From Glaciecola sp047250385 (GTDB lineage: Bacteria; Pseudomonadota; Gammaproteobacteria; Enterobacterales; Alteromonadaceae), in the NCBI RefSeq assembly GCF_047250385.1, contig NZ_JBLBVM010000055.1, positions 310,001 through 374,000 on the forward strand: a stretch of DNA of 64,000 bases, read 5' to 3'. This document shows, one piece after another, positions 8,725 through 16,727 of this stretch (the stretch's first letter is position 1; every line of letters begins with the position of its first letter). Made by a program: the position numbers and the translations under genes. Below the pieces are notes generated by a model that worked only from the letters and a program-made list of their open reading frames with translations, did not search any database and was not told the DNA's origin.

Positions 8725-8800
8725 TGGCTGGGGTAGCAGGACTTGAACCTACGAATGGCGGGATCAAAACCCGCTGCCTTACCAACTTGGCTATACCCCA
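8725..8800 (-). tRNA. tRNA-Gln(TTG), copy 1
   Basis: 76 bases including the encoded CCA. Acceptor stem TGGGGTA pairs with TACCCCA; the anticodon loop TTTTGAT gives anticodon TTG; the T-arm GGTTCAAGTCC is present. Identical to the copies at 8861 and 14941. It is the last gene of a four-tRNA operon and the closest to the terminator. Confidence 0.97.
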
Positions 8801-8860
8801 AGAGTAATCAAGGATGCTCTAAATTACAACTCATATTAATGAGCTTTTAAAAAACTGAGA

Positions 8861-8936
8861 TGGCTGGGGTAGCAGGACTTGAACCTACGAATGGCGGGAT
8901 CAAAACCCGCTGCCTTACCAACTTGGCTATACCCCA
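8861..8936 (-). tRNA. tRNA-Gln(TTG), copy 2
   Basis: 76 bases with encoded CCA, same sequence as the neighbouring tRNA-Gln; anticodon TTG. It stands 60 bases from copy 1 and 8 bases from tRNA-Leu in the same operon. Tandem glutamine tRNAs beside ubiF also occur in E. coli (glnU-glnW). Confidence 0.97.
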
Positions 8937-8944
8937 ACAATGTA

Positions 8945-9029
8945 TGGTGCGGAAGGAGAGACTTGAACTCTCACGCCGTGAAGCACTGGAACCTAAATCC
9001 AGCGTGTCTACCAATTCCACCACTCCCGC
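8945..9029 (-). tRNA. tRNA-Leu(TAG)
   Basis: 85 bases with encoded CCA. Acceptor stem GCGGGAG pairs with CTTCCGC; the anticodon stem CTGGA/TCCAG encloses TTTAGGT, giving anticodon TAG. A long variable arm of the leucine type (GCTTCACGGCGT) is present. Confidence 0.96.
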
Positions 9030-9064
9030 ATATCTCAGTCACCTATTATTGCTAATAAGTGAAT

Positions 9065-9141
9065 TGGTGGCTACGGCGGGACTCGAACCTGCGACCCCAT
9101 CATTATGAGTGATGTGCTCTAACCAGCTGAGCTACGTAGCC
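9065..9141 (-). tRNA. tRNA-Met(CAT)
   Basis: 77 bases with encoded CCA. Acceptor stem GGCTACG pairs with CGTAGCC; anticodon loop CTCATAA gives CAT. The fully paired first base pair and the sequence resemble elongator tRNA-Met (metT type) rather than initiator. First gene of the operon. Confidence 0.95.
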
Positions 9142-9186
9142 ATCCTGTCACTCCAAACAGCGCTTGTCTGTTTCAGAGTGGCGCGT

Positions 9187-9215
9187 ATTATGCTTAGTTG
9201 AAGAGTGGTCGTCAA
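9187..9215 (-). promoter_or_regulatory. Sigma-70 promoter of the tRNA operon
   Basis: On the minus strand TTGACG (9215-9210) and CATAAT (9192-9187) are separated by exactly 17 bases, followed by a GC-rich ACGCGCC stretch that resembles a stringent-control discriminator. About 45 bases of leader precede tRNA-Met. Confidence 0.88.
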
Positions 9216-9293
9216 CCCCTTTTTTGCATGAAATAACTACTTGGACATTAAATAATCAAGAAAGCCAAATATTAGACAAGTCTATTGCATTTT

Positions 9294-10295
9294 TTAACTC
9301 GATTTATTCGGCAATATCCCGCCACCAATCTTAAATTTCTGCAATTGCGATGAAAGTTTCTTCCCTAAATTGGAATCGAACAATCTAGGCACTCTGGTTT
9401 CATCGGTTTGATAGTTACTTTGTTGGTAGCTCAAAGCAAAATCAGCATTGCTTTCCGTTAAGCCTTTATGCCTAGTCTTTGCCGATAAAGCGCTTATTTT
9501 GGCGATGCTGTTTTGTCTTGAGAAGCGGGCGAAGGATTTGAATTTAAAATTCTCTTCAACATGTCGGTTGCTTAAATGAAGCAAGCAATCCATTAAGCTG
9601 AACAAAAGTGCATTTTCGGTTGCTTCTTCTACTATTAGATTTATTTCGGGCTGACAGAGCAATTCGGGTAGTTTGGTGGTTATGCCAGGCTGAAAGGTAA
9701 GGGAAACTAGCTGTTGTGACGAATTAAGCTCAATACGCCTAGTAAATGTAAAGTATCCGCCATCGTATTCAAGTTTCGCAATTGTATTTTTAATCGCATC
9801 TTCGTCGATAGCCGTGCTCTCGTCTTGCGTATCAGTACTTCGTGACATGGCCATTAAAGGTAAGTCATGGTGGCAACTGAAGGGACTCGTCATTTTATCA
9901 TCTTGTTTGAATTTAATGAGCTCTCGAATCTCATGTTCTCTTGCTTTCATTAACGCTAAAAAAGCGGTTTGAATGATTTCAGAGGAGGGTAATTGAGGTT
10001 CTACGCGCCATCTGCGCCCATAAACGATTTTTTGATTGTCTTGTGATTGTGGGGAAACATAGTTGTCTAATCCTATTATACCCACTTGAATAAAGATCCC
10101 TCCGTTATCTTCATCAACAAAGAGTAAGTAATTAGGCTCATAAGTAATATTCGCGACAATATCACCCACTGATCCTATCGTATGATGGTAGGACAAATAA
10201 TGCTGAGGAATACAGTTCGTGCCATCGTCCAAAAGTACATTAGGCGCACTCGGAAGGGCTTTTTCACCTGGTAACAAAGGGGCTTGCGTTTTCAT
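9294..10295 (-). CDS. Uncharacterised protein, 333 residues
   Basis: I do not recognise this family. The product is hydrophilic, with no signal peptide and no membrane segment, so it is probably cytosolic. The N-terminal third (about 20-130) looks like a compact beta-rich region, with phrases such as YLLFVDEDNGGIFIQVGIIG and YGRRWRVEP. The middle (about 165-265) is a mixed domain ending in a helix-rich part (LLFSLMDCLLHLSNRHVEENF). The last ~70 residues are Ser/Gln/Lys-rich and may be disordered. It stands alone between the ychF terminator and the tRNA promoter. Coding nature is supported by length and by ordinary codon use. Confidence 0.7.
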   Translation of the reverse strand: MKTQAPLLPGEKALPSAPNVLLDDGTNCIPQHYLSYHHTIGSVGDIVANITYEPNYLLFVDEDNGGIFIQVGIIGLDNYVSPQSQDNQKIVYGRRWRVEPQLPSSEIIQTAFLALMKAREHEIRELIKFKQDDKMTSPFSCHHDLPLMAMSRSTDTQDESTAIDEDAIKNTIAKLEYDGGYFTFTRRIELNSSQQLVSLTFQPGITTKLPELLCQPEINLIVEEATENALLFSLMDCLLHLSNRHVEENFKFKSFARFSRQNSIAKISALSAKTRHKGLTESNADFALSYQQSNYQTDETRVPRLFDSNLGKKLSSQLQKFKIGGGILPNKSS

Positions 10296-10503
10296 TGTAA
10301 TAAACCGCCAAAGATCTTTAATTCAACTGACCCCATCGAAGCCAGCGTTTTTTTGTGATTTTATATATACGGTGCTTTTTTTCTTTGGGATTTTTATTGA
10401 TAAAAATAATTGCTTATTTTTAGTTAATAGTCGGCCTAGCCAATAACTTTAGCCTTGGGTAATTTTTAATAATCGAGAGTTTGGAAATAAAACTGAGAGG
10501 AAC

Positions 10504-10514
10504 TGGCTGGGGTA
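10504..10514 (-). other. 11-base match to the 3' end of tRNA-Gln
   Basis: TGGCTGGGGTA is identical to the complement of the last 11 bases of the three tRNA-Gln genes (CCA end included). The rest of a tRNA is absent. It may be a remnant or simply chance. Confidence 0.3.
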
Positions 10515-10532
10515 AATAAAGCGAACAGCGAG

Positions 10533-10568
10533 ATAAAAGCTCACATTAGATTAAGCGCTAATGTGAGC
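10533..10568 (-). terminator. Terminator of the rplY-pth-ychF operon
   Basis: GCTCACATTAG (10539-10549) and CTAATGTGAGC (10558-10568) form an 11-bp stem with an 8-base loop; on the minus strand it is followed by TTTTATCT. It lies 13 bases past the ychF stop. Confidence 0.85.
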
Positions 10569-10581
10569 CTTAAATGACTCA

Positions 10582-11673
10582 TTAAACGTTGAAGCGGAAG
10601 TGGATAACGTCACCGTCTTTTAGCACATAGTCCTTGCCTTCAAGACGCCATTTACCCGCGTCTTTTGCTCCGGCTTCACCTTTGCAAGTGATATAATCGT
10701 CGTAGCCGATGATTTCTGCACGAATAAAGCCCTTTTCGAAATCAGTGTGTATTTTACCAGCGCCTTGTGGAGCTGTTGAACCTGTAGGGTAAGTCCATGC
10801 ACGCACTTCTTTTACGCCTGCAGTAAAGTATGTTTCTAAGGTTAGAAGACTGTAGCCTGCACGAATAACACGATTAAGACCTGGCTCTTTCAAACCAAGC
10901 TCTTCCATAAATTCAGCTTTTTCTTCTTCGTCTAATTCTGCAATGTCTGACTCAATGGCTGCGCAGACACTCACTACGATAGCGCCTTCTGATTCAGCAA
11001 TTGCACGCACTTTGTCTAATAGAGGATTGTTCTCGAAACCATCTTCGTCAACATTGGCAATATACATTGTTGGTTTCAAGGTTAGGAAGTTCATATAGGC
11101 AATAGCTGCATGCTCTTCTTTGCTTAATTCAACAGAGCGCAACAATGTGCCTTCATTCAAATGTGGCAGCAGTTTCTCTAATACTTTTACTTCAAACTTA
11201 GCCTCTGCGTCACCGCTTTTGGCGCGTTTACCTAAACGTAGAACCGCTTTCTCTGCTGTTTCTAGATCAGATAACGCTAATTCTGTATTGATAACATCGA
11301 TGTCTTCTTGAGGATCTACTTTGCCTGCAACGTGCACTATATTCTCGTCATTGAAACAACGAACAACATGGCCAATGGCATCAGTTTCTCTAATGTTTGC
11401 TAAAAACTTATTACCTAAGCCTTCACCTTTGGAAGCGCCGGCAACCAGTCCTGCAATATCCACGAATTCCATAGTGGTAGGGATCACGCGCTGTGGTTTT
11501 ACTATTTCAGCTAGAGCATCTAGTCTCTCATCAGGAACCGGTACTACGCCAGTGTTAGGCTCAATAGTACAAAACGGAAAGTTCGCTGCTTCAATACCTG
11601 CTTTTGTGAGTGCATTAAAAAGGGTTGATTTACCTACGTTCGGTAGGCCAACAATGCCGCATTTAAAACCCAT
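10582..11673 (-). CDS. ychF: Redox-responsive ATPase/GTPase YchF
   Basis: 363 residues, full length. An OBG-family P-loop nucleotidase that binds ribosomes, prefers ATP, and negatively affects the oxidative stress response in E. coli. G1 motif GLPNVGKST is at 8-16, followed by the coiled-coil insert (about 130-200) and a C-terminal TGS domain containing GYDDYITCKGEAGAKDAGKW (part). The G4 motif is a NVDE type, as expected for YchF. It is last in the operon after pth (76-base gap). Confidence 0.97.
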   Translation of the reverse strand: MGFKCGIVGLPNVGKSTLFNALTKAGIEAANFPFCTIEPNTGVVPVPDERLDALAEIVKPQRVIPTTMEFVDIAGLVAGASKGEGLGNKFLANIRETDAIGHVVRCFNDENIVHVAGKVDPQEDIDVINTELALSDLETAEKAVLRLGKRAKSGDAEAKFEVKVLEKLLPHLNEGTLLRSVELSKEEHAAIAYMNFLTLKPTMYIANVDEDGFENNPLLDKVRAIAESEGAIVVSVCAAIESDIAELDEEEKAEFMEELGLKEPGLNRVIRAGYSLLTLETYFTAGVKEVRAWTYPTGSTAPQGAGKIHTDFEKGFIRAEIIGYDDYITCKGEAGAKDAGKWRLEGKDYVLKDGDVIHFRFNV

Positions 11674-11749
11674 ATTCGTGGTCCTTTAATATCTAATTCT
11701 TGAAAAGTGATGTGTCAAAACTTTGTTATTACACATTACCAAATAATGT

Positions 11750-12334
11750 TTATTCTGCTTTAAATGAATGCAAGCGCTGTGTGGCGGATACCAAATCTTG
11801 TTTGATCAGGATCTCTATACAACGAATTGCCTCGTCTATAGCTGCATCAATTTTTTCTTGTTCTTCTCTCGGAGCCTTACCCAAAACATGTCCGGTTACT
11901 TTTCCTTTGTGGCCGGGGTGGCCAATACCTATTCTCAAACGCAAGAACTCTCGTTGATTGGCTAACTTTGCCACGATGTCGCGAATTCCATTTTGAGTTG
12001 AGCTTCCACCAATTTTAAATTTAGCGATACCGGGTTCAAAGTCGAGTTCATCGAACGCAACTAATAACTGGGTGTAGTCTATCTTATAGAAATTGGCTAA
12101 GGCAGCGACCGCTTGGCCACTTTTATTCATGAAGGTAGTCGGGATGAGTAAACGGATGTCTTGGCCATGCAATGTAAAACGACCAGTAAAACCAAAAAAC
12201 TTACTTTCAAACTTTAATGGGCAATTAAACCTTGAAGCTAAGCTTTCAACGAACATAGCACCAGCATTGTGGCGAGTGTTTTGATATTCGGGGCCTGGAT
12301 TACCCAGGCCCACGATTAGACGAATGTCAGACAA
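11750..12334 (-). CDS. pth: Peptidyl-tRNA hydrolase
   Basis: 194 residues. It releases peptides from tRNAs dropped by stalled ribosomes. The N-terminal signature VGLGNPGPEY leads to the catalytic His22 (TRHNAG); Asn12, Asn70 and Asp95 occupy the other active-site positions, each two residues on from E. coli Asn10, His20, Asn68 and Asp93. The start is 5 bases after the rplY stop, implying co-translation. Confidence 0.97.
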   Translation of the reverse strand: MSDIRLIVGLGNPGPEYQNTRHNAGAMFVESLASRFNCPLKFESKFFGFTGRFTLHGQDIRLLIPTTFMNKSGQAVAALANFYKIDYTQLLVAFDELDFEPGIAKFKIGGSSTQNGIRDIVAKLANQREFLRLRIGIGHPGHKGKVTGHVLGKAPREEQEKIDAAIDEAIRCIEILIKQDLVSATQRLHSFKAE

Positions 12335-12339
12335 ACTGA

Positions 12340-12990
12340 TTATTCCTCAGTTGCGCCTTCATCACCTTCAGCAGCGGCATCTTCAGCTTCTTCTTCTACA
12401 CTTGGGCCTCTAGCTGTTTTAACAGTAACTACTGCTAAATCATGCTCTTCGCCTTTGCCTAGCTCAACAGACTCAACACCTTTAGGGAATTTAACGTCTG
12501 ATAAGTGAATTGTTTGACCAATTTCGATGTTAAGCAAGTCAACTTCAATGAATTCAGGCAAGTTCTTAGGCATACATGTAATTTCGATATCATTCATGTG
12601 ATGCTCAGCGTGACCGCCATTCAATTTAATTGCGTCAGATTCTTCTTCATTAATGAAGTGAATTGGAACGTTAGTTGTCAAAGCTTGACCAGCAACAACA
12701 CGTTGGAAATCAATGTGCGTTACTTTAGGCTTGAACGGGTGGCGTTGCATATCTTTCACAAGCGCTTCAACTTTTTTACCGTCAACGTTGATAGTTAGAA
12801 CGTGCGAGTAAAAAGCTTCGAATTCTTGAGCTTGTTGTACTTTATTGTGCTCAAGTGTGATAGATACAGGGGCTTCATCACCACCGTAAATGATTGCAGG
12901 TACTTTATCCTGATGACGAAGGCGGCGGCTCGCACCTTTCCCTAGGTCAGTTCGGACAGTAGCATCCAATTTGAAAATTGCGTCAGACAT
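12340..12990 (-). CDS. rplY: Ribosomal protein bL25, long CTC form
   Basis: 216 residues. It binds 5S rRNA in the large subunit. The N-terminal bL25 domain (about 1-95) is followed by the TL5/CTC C-terminal beta domain and an acidic Glu/Asp/Ala-rich tail (EEEAEDAAAEGDEGATEE), so it is the general-stress (CTC) form rather than the 94-residue enterobacterial form. I chose the ATG at 12990 (MSDAIFKLDATVR) because GGAGA stands 7-11 bases before it; the longer open frame lacks family similarity upstream. First gene of rplY-pth-ychF. Confidence 0.95.
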   Translation of the reverse strand: MSDAIFKLDATVRTDLGKGASRRLRHQDKVPAIIYGGDEAPVSITLEHNKVQQAQEFEAFYSHVLTINVDGKKVEALVKDMQRHPFKPKVTHIDFQRVVAGQALTTNVPIHFINEEESDAIKLNGGHAEHHMNDIEITCMPKNLPEFIEVDLLNIEIGQTIHLSDVKFPKGVESVELGKGEEHDLAVVTVKTARGPSVEEEAEDAAAEGDEGATEE

Positions 12991-13124
12991 TTTATGTCTC
13001 CAAATATATAAAATTAATGAGCTCGATTCTGCGACCAAATCGAGCAAGTTGTTGCTATTTATCTAGTTACTTATTACTCAACTACTCGCCAAGTAATTAA
13101 AACTTTATTTCAATTAATCGAAAT

Positions 13125-13157
13125 TGATAAAAAACAAAAGCCCGTACTAAAACGGGC
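13125..13157 (-). terminator. Terminator after the small lipoprotein gene
   Basis: On the minus strand GCCCGT and ACGGGC (with TTTAGT loop) are followed by TTTTGTTTTTT, a textbook intrinsic terminator. It separates the lipoprotein gene from the rplY operon. Confidence 0.85.
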
Positions 13158-13262
13158 GGCGCATTCTATCACTGTGATTGTCAACAAACAACGTAAATGT
13201 GTCTAGTATTCGCTTATTTTAAGCTAGCTTACCGTTTGTTCATTAGATTTTCGTGTGTCCGT

Positions 13263-13736
13263 CTATAGTTCTTCAGAGTTTAGCTTGGGGCGACCCGCTT
13301 TTAAGGCTTTTGATTCGTCAAGGATAACTACGTTGCTAACCTTAATGACTTCGCCAAATTGAGTGATTGTCATCATGTTAGGTAGTGGTGTGCCAGTGAG
13401 TTCAATAACTAAACCATGCCTTAGATATTCTTTATTCATACCCATAGGAGTATATTTTTTACCATTCTCGTCAATGAAGCCAAAAAAGCCACCTTCCATT
13501 TCTTGGAATAGCACTTGGCCTTTTAAGGTGATTTCTTCAGATTCTTTTGGCCCTGTTTCATTCACATCGTTCACCTCTTTCATATCGTTCACTATTTTTA
13601 GCTCCGACACTTTTACCTGCTGTTGTGTGTCACTTTTATTTGTGTCTTCAGTTTGAGGGGCTTGCTCTGCGTTACAAGCAGATAAGCTGGCACTGAGTAA
13701 AACGATACTCGCGATTGTTCTGGTCGAAATAGACAT
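13263..13736 (-). CDS. Small predicted lipoprotein, 157 residues
   Basis: A signal peptide ends in the lipobox LSAC with Cys21 as lipidation site. Residue +2 is Asn, so outer-membrane sorting is likely. A charged linker (about 22-70) contains a short repeat (VNDM..EVNDVNE). The C-terminal ~80 residues (GQVLFQEMEGGFFGFIDENG and following) look like a small beta-barrel domain: short strands, a GGFFG turn and a later LTG turn. I cannot name the family. It is a single gene flanked by intrinsic terminators on both sides (prs upstream, its own downstream). Confidence 0.75.
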   Translation of the reverse strand: MSISTRTIASIVLLSASLSACNAEQAPQTEDTNKSDTQQQVKVSELKIVNDMKEVNDVNETGPKESEEITLKGQVLFQEMEGGFFGFIDENGKKYTPMGMNKEYLRHGLVIELTGTPLPNMMTITQFGEVIKVSNVVILDESKALKAGRPKLNSEEL

Positions 13737-13894
13737 TCAATATTCCTATAAGTTTTTATTATCAGCAGGTATAAGCAAATTGTAGAAAAAAACATTCTTA
13801 ATAGTTTTTAAGCAGAGTGCTGTTTGTGCATTGTTAACGCATACTAGCATTAGCTTATTTACTTAGAATACGAATTTATGAAAAAGTTTCGATA

Positions 13895-13924
13895 CAAAAA
13901 AGCCGGCTCTTTCGAAGCCGGCTT
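13895..13924 (-). terminator. Terminator of prs
   Basis: AAGCCGGCT (13900-13908) and AGCCGGCTT (13916-13924) form a 9-bp stem; on the minus strand it is followed by TTTTTTG. It lies 37 bases past the prs stop. Confidence 0.9.
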
Positions 13925-13961
13925 ACTTTGGAATTAAAATTTCTAATTGCTTTTTTGTATC

Positions 13962-14909
13962 TTAATACTCAAACATGGCTGAAATTGATTCTTCGTTACT
14001 AATACGGCGAATAGTTTCAGCAAGCATTTCAGATAGCGTTAATTGCTTCACTTTCTTCAATGCTTTAATTTCATCACTCAAAGGAATACTGTCGGTGATG
14101 ATAATTTCATCGATAACAGAATCGCGCAGGTTAGCTGCAGCATTTCCTGAGAAAATAGCATGTGTTGCGTAGGCGAATACTCTTGCAGCACCGTGAGCTT
14201 TTAGCGCTTCTGCGGCTTTAGCCAAAGTACCACCAGTATCAATCATGTCATCAACAATAATACAATCGCGGCCTTTAACATCACCAATAATATTCATTAC
14301 TTGAGCAACGTTAGCTTTAGGACGACGTTTATCGATGATTGCCAAGTCACAGTCGTTCAACAGTTTTGCCGTGGCTCTTGCACGAACAACACCGCCAATA
14401 TCTGGAGATACAACAATTGGTTTTACAAAATCACGTTGAAACATGTCATCAAGTAAAATAGGAGTACCAAAGGCGTTATCAACTGGTACGTCGAAGAAGC
14501 CTTGAATTTGCTCTGCGTGCAAATCAATTGTAAGAACGCGGTCAACGCCTACATTTGATAAGAAGTCAGCTACAACTTTCGCTGTAATTGGAACCCTTGC
14601 TGAACGTACACGTCGATCTTGGCGAGCATATCCAAAGTAGGGGATAACGGCGGTGATTCTGCCAGCAGACGCTCGGCGGAATGCATCAATCATTACGATT
14701 AATTCCATTAAGTTATCATTTGTTGGTGCACACGTTGATTGGATAATAAATACATCAGAACCACGAACGTTTTCGTGAATTTCGACGCATATTTCACCAT
14801 CACTAAAACGACCAACACTGGCATTCCCTAATTTAGTGTATAAACGTTCGGCGACTTTCTGGGCGAGTTCAGGTACGGCGTTTCCTGCAAAAAGCTTCAT
14901 ATCAGGCAC
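13962..14909 (-). CDS. prs: Ribose-phosphate pyrophosphokinase
   Basis: 315 residues, identical in length to E. coli Prs. It makes PRPP from ribose 5-phosphate and ATP for nucleotide, histidine, tryptophan and NAD synthesis. Motifs: FGYARQDRR (ATP loop), the VDLHAEQIQGFFDVP stretch, and the PRPP-binding VDDMIDTGGT. The start is GTG at 14909 (V-P-D-M-K-L-F-A-G), preceded by AGGAA and matching the family N-terminus; the longer open frame enters a tRNA gene. It is 31 bases downstream of a tRNA-Gln and probably shares its transcript with lolB-ispE. Confidence 0.96.
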   Translation of the reverse strand: MPDMKLFAGNAVPELAQKVAERLYTKLGNASVGRFSDGEICVEIHENVRGSDVFIIQSTCAPTNDNLMELIVMIDAFRRASAGRITAVIPYFGYARQDRRVRSARVPITAKVVADFLSNVGVDRVLTIDLHAEQIQGFFDVPVDNAFGTPILLDDMFQRDFVKPIVVSPDIGGVVRARATAKLLNDCDLAIIDKRRPKANVAQVMNIIGDVKGRDCIIVDDMIDTGGTLAKAAEALKAHGAARVFAYATHAIFSGNAAANLRDSVIDEIIITDSIPLSDEIKALKKVKQLTLSEMLAETIRRISNEESISAMFEY

Positions 14910-14940
14910 AAGAATATTCCTCAGTGCGTTGTTTAGATGG

Positions 14941-15016
14941 TGGCTGGGGTAGCAGGACTTGAACCTACGAATGGCGGGATCAAAACCCGCTGCCTTACCA
15001 ACTTGGCTATACCCCA
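14941..15016 (-). tRNA. tRNA-Gln(TTG), copy 3
   Basis: Same 76-base sequence as the copies at 8725 and 8861, CCA encoded. It sits between ispE (30 bases away) and prs (31 bases away) with no visible terminator, so it must be cut out of a protein-coding transcript. The arrangement ispE-tRNAGln-prs is also known from pseudomonads. Confidence 0.97.
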
Positions 15017-15046
15017 AAAAGGTTTTAACTTGTCTGGTGCTGGGGT

Positions 15047-15901
15047 TTAGCTTGTTTCAATGCCAAGGGCAGTATGTAAACCTGAATGGTTAACACCTTT
15101 AGCAACAAAACCAGCGTAACTTTCGGGTAGCAAGCGGAGAACCTTATCTGCGTTTTCTTTCGCATCGAAAACTGCAAAAACACTTGCACCTGTTCCAGTC
15201 ATCCTAGACGGAGCGTAGTTTACCAACCACTGTAATAAATATGCAACTTCCTTATGCATATTCTCGACTAAAGTTTGACAATCATTGTGTGTTTTTTCGA
15301 AACAGTATGTTTTAAAGTCGATTTTAGGCGTGTTCCGAGGCAGTTCGGGAGAATTAAAAATATCTTTGGTCGAAACAGATATTTGTGGTGTCGCGACCAA
15401 ATACCACTTTTCAGGTGTTGAAGTAGCTTCGAGTAATTCACCAACGCCCTCCGCAAATGCTGTATTGCCATGCACGAATATTGGTACATCTGCACCCAAT
15501 TTCAGTCCAATCTTTGCGAGTTCATCAAGACCTAAATGGCAGTTCCATAATTGATTCAACGCTACTAGTACGGTTGCTGCATTAGATGAACCTCCGCCAA
15601 TACCGCCCCCCATAGGTAAGCGTTTTTTAATGTGGAGTCGGCAACCGGACTTTTCAGATGCATAAGGCTTCAATGCAATGGCTGCTTTATAGACTAAGTT
15701 ATCTTTTTCTGGCACTCCAGGGATTTGCTCTGCTATTTCAATGTTGCCACTGTTATTAATTTCGAAACCGATATCATCGCCCTTGTCTAGTATTTGAAAT
15801 AGGCTTTGTAATTGGTGGTAGCCATTTTCATATCTACCATTGATATGCAAAAACAAATTGAGTTTTGCTGGGCTCGGGTACCAATCTATTTTCGCTGCCA
15901 C
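15047..15901 (-). CDS. ispE: 4-diphosphocytidyl-2-C-methyl-D-erythritol kinase
   Basis: 284 residues. A GHMP kinase of the MEP isoprenoid pathway. The N-terminal PAKLNLFLHI carries the conserved catalytic Lys13; the glycine-rich ATP loop PMGGGIGGGSSNAA is at about 95-108, and DVPIF contains the catalytic Asp. The C-terminal MTGTGASVFAVF motif is typical. The start overlaps lolB by 16 bases. Confidence 0.96.
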   Translation of the reverse strand: MAAKIDWYPSPAKLNLFLHINGRYENGYHQLQSLFQILDKGDDIGFEINNSGNIEIAEQIPGVPEKDNLVYKAAIALKPYASEKSGCRLHIKKRLPMGGGIGGGSSNAATVLVALNQLWNCHLGLDELAKIGLKLGADVPIFVHGNTAFAEGVGELLEATSTPEKWYLVATPQISVSTKDIFNSPELPRNTPKIDFKTYCFEKTHNDCQTLVENMHKEVAYLLQWLVNYAPSRMTGTGASVFAVFDAKENADKVLRLLPESYAGFVAKGVNHSGLHTALGIETS

Positions 15902-16521
15902 TGACTAACCTTAAATTTTAATCGAGTTTGTTTTAGAGGATTATTGACTTCAACGGAAAACGGAAGCCATACGCCTTGTACTTTTTTATATTGAGAATAG
16001 GAGATTTCCCATCCGGTACATGAGTCACATATAGGCTGAATCTTTTGGGGTAAATTCTGCGTGTTGAGGGTGACGATATCTTGCTCGCTTGCCGCGCCTT
16101 TTATCCAGCGAGGTAAATTATCCAGTGGTAGGACCCAGCCAGTAGTTCTATAAATTAAAGCTTCTGTTGAAAAGTCTTCATATTCTTCGCCGTCAGCTTC
16201 TAGGCGCGCAATTTCACCGTCATAGCTTAAGTTGAGTAAAGAAACACCAATCAGATTGCTTAAACGAAAGTCGATATCTTCATTCGCTTGCTGCCAATTT
16301 AAATAGGCACTTTTGCGCTCATCGGGTGTAATGACGGCAATTTTTCCAGTTAATTCCCAATGGCTTAACAATGCGAGTTTCGCTTGATTTGATAACTGCA
16401 TATATTCAGCTGACATATCAATTTTTCGTCGTTCTTCAATATCGTGTGTATTTTTGCAGCTACTTAACAGCGCGATGAAAAGAACGATACCGAAAAACCT
16501 ATAGGGTGAAGAGATAAGCAC
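15886..16521 (-). CDS. lolB: Outer-membrane lipoprotein receptor LolB
   Basis: 211 residues. The final acceptor of the Lol pathway, which inserts lipoproteins in the outer membrane. The signal peptide ends at the lipobox LLSSC with Cys22. The mature part has the LolB pattern W(E)LTGKIAV..., a protruding hydrophobic loop region near SNLIGVSLLNLSYDG, and a C-terminal strand ending LKFKVSQW. It lies upstream of ispE and divergent from hemA, as in most gammaproteobacteria. Confidence 0.93.
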   Translation of the reverse strand: MLISSPYRFFGIVLFIALLSSCKNTHDIEERRKIDMSAEYMQLSNQAKLALLSHWELTGKIAVITPDERKSAYLNWQQANEDIDFRLSNLIGVSLLNLSYDGEIARLEADGEEYEDFSTEALIYRTTGWVLPLDNLPRWIKGAASEQDIVTLNTQNLPQKIQPICDSCTGWEISYSQYKKVQGVWLPFSVEVNNPLKQTRLKFKVSQWQRK

Positions 16522-16727
16522 AAATGAACCTTAAGTAATACTAAACGGTGAGAGCCTAGCATTTTTAGTGATGAAGTTAAATTAGCGAATAAAACGGATA
16601 AAAGTACAGAAATCATCCAAGTAGGACGTAATATAAGGAATTCTTTAAATTCAATTTCTTTCAATCATATGCGCTTTTTCGTACAATGCCGCGAACAAAT
16701 CATATATGGCACTATTACCTTTTTTAA

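Noticed and set aside
8672..8785. N-terminal extension of the symporter frame
   Set aside because: It reads through tRNA-Gln and its terminator and has no similarity to the AGCS N-terminus.
8860..9108. Plus-strand ORF of 82 residues across the tRNA genes
   Set aside because: It is the reverse of structured tRNA genes; such ORFs are common artefacts of tRNA-Gln, Leu and Met sequences.
12991..13047. Longer start for rplY
   Set aside because: The ATG at 12990 has GGAGA upstream and matches the bL25 N-terminus; the 19 upstream codons do not.
14910..15017. N-terminal extension of the prs frame
   Set aside because: It lies in a tRNA-Gln gene; the GTG at 14909 gives exactly the family length.
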